The position numbers and the translations under genes were made by a program. From an uncultured Roseburia sp. (GTDB taxonomy: Bacteria; Bacillota; Clostridia; Lachnospirales; Lachnospiraceae), in the NCBI GenBank assembly GCA_947384095.1, contig CANDFU010000024.1, positions 1 to 11,429 on the forward strand: 11,429 bases of DNA, written 5' to 3'. Positions 7,500 to 11,429 of this stretch are shown piece by piece (within the stretch, counting starts at the first letter, position 1; each line of letters begins with the position of its first letter). Below the pieces are notes generated by a model that saw nothing but the letters and a program-made list of their open reading frames with translations, made no database searches and had not been told where the DNA came from.

Positions 7500-7745
7500 C
7501 CAGACCACAGACGTTACCTCCACAGTTAGCTCGGCCCAGGCGCCCTTACGGCACACAGGAGCTTCTACTTAGGGCTGCTCCATTCCTGACCTGACCCGGT
7601 TCATAGATTCCTGTTGCGTAAGACCCAAACGTCAACACCACTTATGGAGGGCTGCTCTACAGCATGAAACCCTCAGATTGGCATCACCCCAACTATAGCG
7701 GATTGTTGGTACAGGGTACCGCTGACACCCCGGCTGCTCGGAGTC
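7500..7745 (-). ncRNA. ffs: Signal recognition particle RNA, large bacterial (Bacillus/Clostridia) type
   Basis: RNA scaffold of the signal recognition particle; with Ffh it delivers nascent membrane and secreted proteins to FtsY. On the minus strand the apical domain reads GTCAGGTCAGGAATGGAGCAGC (shown only to identify it; 7595-7574 in pieces: GTCAGGTCA, GGAA, TGGAGCAGC). This is the conserved Ffh-binding hairpin with its GGAA tetraloop. Other family landmarks are GTGTTGACGTTTGGGTC before it, and CCTGGGCCGAGCTAACTG and GGTAACGTCT near the 3' end. At the 5' end, CAGCGGTACCCTGTACC and CAATCCGCTATAG belong to the Alu domain found only in the large form. The terminal helix pairs AGACT with GGTCT. 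The length of about 245 bases is near the about 270 of Bacillus. Ends are approximate: the 5' end is set by the promoter and the 3' end by the terminal helix. A location directly behind tadA is common in this group. Confidence 0.93.
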
Positions 7746-7748
7746 TTA

Positions 7749-7778
7749 AGTATAGCCTATGGACGCCCTTGTTGTCAA
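7749..7778 (-). promoter_or_regulatory. Promoter of the SRP RNA, overlapping the tadA stop codon
   Basis: On the minus strand a perfect TTGACA (7778-7773) is followed by an 18-base spacer and TATACT (7754-7749, 5/6). The predicted start is near 7743, a few bases from the first pairing bases of the RNA. The TGA inside TTGACA is the tadA stop codon (7777-7775), so the two genes are packed as tightly as possible. Confidence 0.85.
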
Positions 7779-8245
7779 GCTTTCGGACGCTTTTTTAAGC
7801 GGAGTTCCCGAAAAAATCCGGAAAGCATTTCCGAACATTCTTCTTCAAGAACGCCGCGTTTAATTTCAACCTGGTGATTAAACTCCGCCATCTGCAGAAG
7901 ATTTAAAACAGATCCCGCACAGCCTGCTTTTGGGTTCATGCTTCCGATTACAACTTTGTGCATGCGGCTCTGAACAATGGCGCCCGCACACATCTGGCAG
8001 GGTTCCAGCGTCACATACATGGTGCAGTCTTCCAGGCGCCAGTCTCCTGTTTTTTTGCAGGCTTTTCTGATTGCAGACAGTTCTGCGTGGGCAAGTGTGT
8101 TTCCCTCGGTGTTCCGCCGGTTATATCCCCTTGCGATAATCGTATCGTTTTGGACGATAACGCAGCCGATCGGCACTTCTGTCAGCGCGTAAGCTTTCAT
8201 GGCCTGTTTTATGGCCGCTTTCATATATTTTTCTTCCTGTGTCAT
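7775..8245 (-). CDS. tadA: tRNA-specific adenosine deaminase
   Basis: Cytosolic zinc enzyme that deaminates adenosine 34 of the tRNA-Arg(ACG) anticodon to inosine, allowing CGU, CGC and CGA to be read. The 156 residues fit the family. The zinc and catalytic motifs are intact: HAE (H53, with E55 as proton shuttle) and PCQMC (C83 and C86). The N-terminal EVPIGCVIVQNDTIIARGYN strand and helix are typical. The start at 8245 (MTQEEKYMKAA) is preferred. GGAGA lies 9 bases upstream, while a TTG at 8260 would place the ribosome binding site inside the coding region. The SRP RNA promoter begins within the stop codon. The start region is divergent from the acetyltransferase gene, with A+T-rich -10-like sequences (TATAAT at 8269-8264, TATAGT at 8274-8269) but no good -35. 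Confidence 0.95.
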   Translation of the reverse strand: MTQEEKYMKAAIKQAMKAYALTEVPIGCVIVQNDTIIARGYNRRNTEGNTLAHAELSAIRKACKKTGDWRLEDCTMYVTLEPCQMCAGAIVQSRMHKVVIGSMNPKAGCAGSVLNLLQMAEFNHQVEIKRGVLEEECSEMLSGFFRELRLKKRPKA

Positions 8246-8336
8246 GGACAGTTTCTCCAAAATATTATACTATAAGAACGGGCATGGATTAAAATTTATA
8301 TTAGCCTATTATCTGGAAAAAAGGAAGTGTTTTTCA

Positions 8337-8945
8337 ATGAAAACCGAGTATCTGACGAATCGCCTGATTCTGCGCATCCTGACGCCGCATGCGATGCGGG
8401 AGGTGTTGGAATTTCAAAAGCGCAATAAAGAGTTGTTTGAGCGTTATGAGCCCGCCAGGCCGGCCAATTTTTATACAAATGCCTATCAGAAAGCGCTTTT
8501 AAAATGTGAATATAATCTTGCGCAGAAACTATCCACCGTCCGCTTTTATGTTTTCCGGCGGGAGGAACCGTTTACGATTATCGGGACTGTCTGTCTGCAT
8601 GAGATCAGCCGCACTGCATATTCCTGTTGTGAACTGGGATACAAGTTTGACGCCGCATGGCATCACCACGGTTATGCGAAAGAAGCGCTTTCCGAAGCAA
8701 TCCGGATCGCGTTTTTCGAGCTCAGGCTTCATCGTGTATTCGCGAGGGTTGTCCCGGATAATGCGCCGTCCATACGACTGCTCACTTCGCTGGATTTTAT
8801 GGAAGAGGGAATTGAATATGCATCGATTCAGATCCGGGGAAAGTGGACGGATCATCTGCGCTTTGCGCTGATCTGTCCGTCCATATCGCCCGAGGAAACG
8901 TATCTTTATTATTCTTCTATAAACCGGTACCAGCATCCAAACTGA
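8337..8945 (+). CDS. GNAT family N-acetyltransferase, RimJ/RimL-like
   Basis: Acetyl-CoA-dependent N-acetyltransferase of 202 residues, probably cytosolic. The family acetylates N-terminal amines of ribosomal proteins or other small amines; the substrate here is unknown. It opens with the usual TNRLILRILTPHAMREVLEF (7-26). Motif A is at 109-118 (HHHGYAKEAL, a variant of the Q/RxxGxG/A pyrophosphate-binding loop), after the ELGYKFDAAWHHHG strand. The acetyl-CoA asparagine and serine are in PDNAPSIRLL (N142, S145). LDFMEEG replaces the common LGFxxEG. The start at 8337 is supported by AGGAAG 9 bases upstream. A frame open from 8199 would run back into tadA in the opposite strand and adds 46 non-family residues. 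The last 37 bases overlap the 3' end of the convergent gene. Confidence 0.9.
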   Translation: MKTEYLTNRLILRILTPHAMREVLEFQKRNKELFERYEPARPANFYTNAYQKALLKCEYNLAQKLSTVRFYVFRREEPFTIIGTVCLHEISRTAYSCCELGYKFDAAWHHHGYAKEALSEAIRIAFFELRLHRVFARVVPDNAPSIRLLTSLDFMEEGIEYASIQIRGKWTDHLRFALICPSISPEETYLYYSSINRYQHPN

Positions 8946-10144
8946 TTAACCGGATCGCCGCCCACTTCCCTGCGCAGCTCTGCTGCCTGCATCTCTTCCT
9001 CCCATCCGGGCCTCCCGCCCGAAACGGCGGCCGTGATAAATTCCGGAAAGCCAAATATGGCCGCCATCACGCGTTCCTGCCGCTGGTAGATTCCGGGCAC
9101 GCCGATAAACCAACGTTCTTCCCCTGTTCTGCCAACCACCAGATAGTGGTAGTTAAAGAACCCGTGTAAAAGAAAGCTGTTGTTTCCGAGATACCAGTAG
9201 CGCTTTGGAAGCTCGCGCAGATCTTTCAGCTCGATCTGAATACAGACGGCATTCTTATCTTCAAACGGTGTAAATATGGGGTGGGTACTTGTCAGGCGCT
9301 CCCAGACGTCAGGCCAGTCATATCCGGGAAAAATATTGCGCATCGGGATTTCCGTGGCAGATACTGTTTCTGTCTCACCGGGATCGCCGGGTGTTACTTT
9401 CTCTTGCGGCAGAACCGGTTTGCTGAGGCGATTGCTGCCCTGCTGCATTTCCGGACTATCGGGGGCGGCTTTCGCCGTCTGTGTGTTTTCCGGGCTGTCG
9501 GAAGAGTTTTGTGCCGTCTGTGTATCGTTCAGATTGTCGCGAAGTTTTTCCGCCGTCTGCGTGCTTTCCTGACTGACAGGGGAGTTTTGTGCCGTCTGTG
9601 CCGGTTTTGTAATTTCCGGATCTGGCATATTGGTCCGGGTATGTTTTTCTTCTCCGCGGAGGAGAGGCATATCGGACCGGGGACGGTTGTTTCTTTCCGG
9701 GGAGACAGGCGCATCGCCGATAACGTTCTGGTCGTCCTGTTCTGGTTTCCAGATCCGGAATCGTTCCCTGCTGACTTCGGGAGCAACGTCTTCTTTCCAG
9801 CGGCTTAAAAAGATCCGTTCGTCTCCGCCGATTACGATCAGACCGTCAACCTGGTAGATGTCAAGGGGCGCTCCTGCGATCTGTGCTGCCTTCATAGAGG
9901 CTTTCATGTCGCCGACCCCGTTGCGCATCGCCATTTCTCCGATGGGATAGCCTACGAGATCTCCCGCTTCTTCCCGGAACAGGTATGCATTGCAGGCGCT
10001 TTTTCCAATGTATGCCGCTCTCAGATGGATTTCGATGCGGCAGTCGTCTCCGCGGATTTCGATTCTGGCAAATCCTGCGTTGTCTCCCTTTTTTTTCTCT
10101 TCATAGGAATATATATATGTAACAAATCGTTTCAATCCTGCCAT
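8909..10144 (-). CDS. Lachnospiraceae-type uncharacterised protein with central 13-residue repeats (DUF6128-like C-terminal domain)
   Basis: No known function. The 411 residues fall into three parts. Residues 1-135 form a conserved-looking domain (RFVTYIYSYEEKKKGDNAGF, then RIEIRGDDCRIEIHLR). The middle, about 136-265, is polar and low in complexity, with four tandem 13-residue repeats at 183-234 of consensus QTAxNxxDSPExT. The C-terminal domain (about 285-411) has HPIFTPFEDKNAVCIQIELK, RYWYLGNNSFLLHGFFNYHY, RWFIGVPGIYQRQERVMAA and ends FGCWYRFIEE. That domain resembles what I remember as DUF6128, found in Lachnospiraceae; this is recollection. There is no signal peptide or membrane helix, so a cytosolic location is likely. 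The start has GGAG 5 bases upstream. Divergent from perR, convergent with the acetyltransferase, which it overlaps by 37 bases. Confidence 0.85.
   Translation of the reverse strand: MAGLKRFVTYIYSYEEKKKGDNAGFARIEIRGDDCRIEIHLRAAYIGKSACNAYLFREEAGDLVGYPIGEMAMRNGVGDMKASMKAAQIAGAPLDIYQVDGLIVIGGDERIFLSRWKEDVAPEVSRERFRIWKPEQDDQNVIGDAPVSPERNNRPRSDMPLLRGEEKHTRTNMPDPEITKPAQTAQNSPVSQESTQTAEKLRDNLNDTQTAQNSSDSPENTQTAKAAPDSPEMQQGSNRLSKPVLPQEKVTPGDPGETETVSATEIPMRNIFPGYDWPDVWERLTSTHPIFTPFEDKNAVCIQIELKDLRELPKRYWYLGNNSFLLHGFFNYHYLVVGRTGEERWFIGVPGIYQRQERVMAAIFGFPEFITAAVSGGRPGWEEEMQAAELRREVGGDPVNQFGCWYRFIEE
9443..9598 (-). repeat. Four tandem 39-bp in-frame repeats
   Basis: The marker GCCGTCTG (plus strand; at 9474 followed by T, GCCGTCT-G across the line) recurs at 9474, 9513, 9552 and 9591, exactly 39 bases apart each time. 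The array encodes four 13-residue units: QTAQNSPVSQEST, QTAEKLRDNLNDT, QTAQNSSDSPENT and QTAKAAPDSPEMQ. The second unit has diverged most, while units 1 and 3 keep the same QTAQNS start. Expansion by replication slippage in steps of 13 codons is the simple explanation. Confidence 0.9.
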
Positions 10145-10228
10145 TCTGGCTCCAAAAAATTTTTCTTTATTTCCATCTATATTCTGATCTCCTGGTTATT
10201 ATGAGTTCCCGTCGGATGTTTTGTGAAA

Positions 10229-10242
10229 AATATCCGGATATT
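10229..10242. repeat. Perfect 14-bp palindrome in the divergent intergenic region
   Basis: AATATCCGGATATT is its own reverse complement. It sits 5 bases upstream of the perR -35 box (10248) and between the perR gene and the divergent uncharacterised gene. It could be a regulator site distinct from the PerR-type operator, or chance. Confidence 0.6.
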
Positions 10243-10247
10243 GCCAA

Positions 10248-10276
10248 TTGACAAAAAAAGTTATTCCATCTATTAT
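10248..10276 (+). promoter_or_regulatory. perR promoter
   Basis: A perfect TTGACA (10248-10253), a 17-base spacer and TATTAT (10271-10276, 5/6) predict a start near 10283. This is about 36 bases before the perR start codon and inside the adjacent inverted repeat. Confidence 0.8.
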
Positions 10277-10277
10277 A

Positions 10278-10300
10278 ATAAAAGTAATGATTATTGTTAT
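10278..10300 (+). promoter_or_regulatory. Putative PerR operator in the perR leader (autoregulation)
   Basis: A 23-bp imperfect inverted repeat with arms ATAAAAGTAAT and ATTATTGTTAT around a central G; 9 of 11 pairs match. The inner TAAT/ATTA agrees with the core of the Bacillus PerR box (TTATAAT-n-ATTATAA), the outer positions less so. It covers the predicted transcription start and shares AGTAA and TTAnTG with the operator at 10767-10789. Confidence 0.6.
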
Positions 10301-10318
10301 GAAAGAAGGATGGCAGAC

Positions 10319-10699
10319 ATGCAAAAATATAGCCGGCAGAGAGAAGCCATTAAGAATTTTCTGGCTGCGAGACATGACCATCCCGCTGCCGAGACCATTT
10401 ATCTGAATATCCGTGAGGAATTTCCGAATATCAGCCTGGGCACGGTTTACCGCAATCTTGCCCTTCTCTCCGAGATGGGGGAGATCAGAAAGATTTCGAT
10501 CGGTTCCGGACCGGAACGCTACGACGGAAATATACAGCCGCACTATCATTTTATCTGCAAATGCTGCGGCAGCGTTCTGGATCTCGGGATCAGAGGGATG
10601 GATCATATCGATATTCTGGCTGGGCAGAACTTTGACGGTGAGATCGAAGGCCACAACGCATATTTTTATGGAACATGTCCGGCCTGTGTGGCGCGCTGA
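10319..10699 (+). CDS. perR: Peroxide-responsive Fur family repressor PerR
   Basis: Metal-dependent DNA-binding repressor of 126 residues. An N-terminal winged helix carries the recognition segment ISLGTVYRNLALLSEMGEI (38-56). The structural zinc site has four cysteines (C80, C83, C120, C123). The regulatory metal ligands expected for PerR are all present: H21, D69, H75, H77 and D88. D88 lies in the VLDL segment where Fur proteins have glutamate and PerR has aspartate, which supports PerR over Fur. H21 and H75 correspond to the histidines oxidised by peroxide in Bacillus PerR (H37, H91). The start at 10319 is preferred because AGAAGG lies 9 bases upstream, whereas the ATG at 10310 directly abuts that site. 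The protein is shorter than Bacillus PerR by about 16 N-terminal residues plus a few at the end. It has its own promoter and operator and precedes its likely target, a rubrerythrin gene, by 120 bases. Confidence 0.9.
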   Translation: MQKYSRQREAIKNFLAARHDHPAAETIYLNIREEFPNISLGTVYRNLALLSEMGEIRKISIGSGPERYDGNIQPHYHFICKCCGSVLDLGIRGMDHIDILAGQNFDGEIEGHNAYFYGTCPACVAR

Positions 10700-10741
10700 T
10701 GCGGAGGGAAGAAATGGTTAAAAAAAAATGTGAAAAGCCTA

Positions 10742-10770
10742 TTGACAAAATCGGTTGTATCGCATAAAAT
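10742..10770 (+). promoter_or_regulatory. Promoter of the reverse rubrerythrin gene
   Basis: A perfect TTGACA (10742-10747), a 17-base spacer and TAAAAT (10765-10770, 5/6) form a strong sigma-A promoter. The predicted start is near 10777, the centre of the overlapping palindrome, giving a leader of about 43 bases. Confidence 0.88.
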
Positions 10771-10789
10771 CAGTAACAGTTACTGATTT
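10767..10789 (+). promoter_or_regulatory. Perfect 23-bp operator at the rubrerythrin promoter, likely PerR box
   Basis: The arms AAATCAGTAAC and GTTACTGATTT are perfectly complementary around a central A. The left arm overlaps the last four bases of the -10 box, so a bound protein would block RNA polymerase. The size and 11-1-11 layout match the repeat in the perR leader. Binding by PerR is inferred from gene neighbourhood and shared core. Confidence 0.7.
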
Positions 10790-10819
10790 AAAAATTATTA
10801 TATATAAAGGAGAAAAATT

Positions 10820-11362
10820 ATGGCAAAGTATGTATGTACTGTATGTGGTTATGTTCATGAGGGAGATCAGGCGCCGGAGTCCTGCCCGCAGTGTAAGGCG
10901 CCGGCTGAGAAGTTTAAATTGCAGGAAGGTGAGAAGACCTGGGCGGCAGAGCATGTGGTAGGCGTTGCGCAGGGCGTCAGCGAGGACATCCTTGCAGATT
11001 TGAGAGCAAATTTTGAGGGTGAGTGCACAGAGGTTGGTATGTACCTTGCTATGGCGCGCGTCGCACATCGCGAGGGTTATCCGGAGATCGGTCTGTACTG
11101 GGAGAAGGCTGCATGGGAAGAGGCAGAGCATGCGGCAAAATTTGCAGAATTGCTCGGTGAGGTCGTGACAGACAGCACAAAGAAGAATCTCGAAATGAGA
11201 GTGGATGCTGAGAACGGTGCGACTGCCGGTAAATTTGACCTTGCAAAGAGAGCGAAAGCCGCGAATCTTGACGCGATCCATGATACCGTGCATGAGATGG
11301 CCCGCGACGAGGCAAGACATGGAAAAGCTTTCGAAGGTCTGTTAAAGAGATACTTCGGTTAA
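10820..11362 (+). CDS. Reverse rubrerythrin (rubredoxin domain followed by ferritin-like diiron domain)
   Basis: NADH-linked peroxide-reducing protein of anaerobes; the diiron site reduces hydrogen peroxide and the rubredoxin iron centre passes electrons to it. In the 180 residues the rubredoxin module comes first, with CTVCG (C6, C9) and CPQC (C22, C25). The diiron module follows, with ligands in [10 protein letters not shown] (E68/E71), WEEAEH (E100, E103, H104), E131 and DEARH (E164, H167). Classical rubrerythrin has the opposite order. The arrangement matches the rubperoxin-type proteins described in Clostridium acetobutylicum. AAAGGAG is 8 bases before the start. A strong promoter overlapped by a perfect inverted repeat precedes it and PerR is the upstream neighbour, so peroxide induction is likely. 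No terminator is visible in the remaining 67 bases, where I see no gene. Confidence 0.95.
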   Translation: MAKYVCTVCGYVHEGDQAPESCPQCKAPAEKFKLQEGEKTWAAEHVVGVAQGVSEDILADLRANFEGECTEVGMYLAMARVAHREGYPEIGLYWEKAAWEEAEHAAKFAELLGEVVTDSTKKNLEMRVDAENGATAGKFDLAKRAKAANLDAIHDTVHEMARDEARHGKAFEGLLKRYFG

Positions 11363-11429
11363 GAAGAAATGCCATAAAATCAAATGTTTACGGTTAGAGG
11401 GAAGTAATTTCAGATTAGGCGGTATAGCC

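Noticed and set aside
7390..7572. Small plus-strand open frame across the SRP RNA end
   Set aside because: Covers the 3' part of a recognised structural RNA and the start of a minus-strand gene; no coding signal.
8264..8274. TATAAT and TATAGT as the tadA promoter
   Set aside because: They would start transcription at or within a few bases of the ribosome binding site and lack a -35; recorded only as a possibility in the tadA entry.
9281..9808. Plus-strand open frame of 175 aa with LCRLC-like repeats
   Set aside because: The apparent cysteine repeats are the antisense reading of the 39-bp coding repeats of the minus-strand gene.
11363..11429. Possible start of a further gene at the right end
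   Set aside because: No frame with a ribosome binding site, promoter or terminator hairpin can be supported in these 67 bases.

Overview
The window looks like ordinary chromosome of an anaerobic, moderate-GC Bacillota, most likely a Lachnospiraceae-type Clostridia. Pointers are a PerR regulator beside a rubredoxin-first (reverse) rubrerythrin, a stand-alone phosphate acetyltransferase, a large bacterial SRP RNA directly behind tadA, AGGAGG-type ribosome binding sites, and two lineage-type uncharacterised proteins. No insertion sequence, phage gene, CRISPR array, tRNA or rRNA was found. The assignment is inferred from gene content and remembered families, not from a database search.

Layout. 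18-1211 (+): membrane-anchored protein of anti-sigma type, closed by a terminator. 1398-3593 (+): soluble hybrid histidine kinase (PAS-PAS-HisKA-HATPase-REC) behind a strong extended -10 promoter. Then a minus-strand block: a 157-residue unknown protein (3641-4114), a MATE efflux pump (4179-5516), phosphate acetyltransferase (5602-6591), a PsiE-like four-helix membrane protein (6944-7426), SRP RNA (about 7500-7745) and tadA (7775-8245). 8337-8945 (+): a GNAT acetyltransferase whose 3' end overlaps that of a convergent Lachnospiraceae-type protein (8909-10144, -) carrying four exact-length 13-residue repeats. 10319-10699 (+): PerR. 10820-11362 (+): reverse rubrerythrin. The last 67 bases hold nothing I can support.

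How the genes work together. The clearest unit is perR plus rubrerythrin: each has a sigma-A promoter with a 23-bp 11-1-11 inverted repeat just downstream of the -10, and the two operators share a core. This suggests an autoregulated peroxide-stress module in an anaerobe. tadA and the SRP RNA are translation and secretion housekeeping genes; the SRP promoter -35 box includes the tadA stop codon. pta is central acetate/acetyl-CoA metabolism but has no ackA beside it. Its terminator hairpin lies only about 30 bases before the MATE start codon, which makes read-through or attenuation into the pump possible.

Novelty. I see no unmistakable new system. The best candidates for a second look are the operator pair, the 39-bp tandem repeat array, the structured pta leader and the pta/MATE junction.
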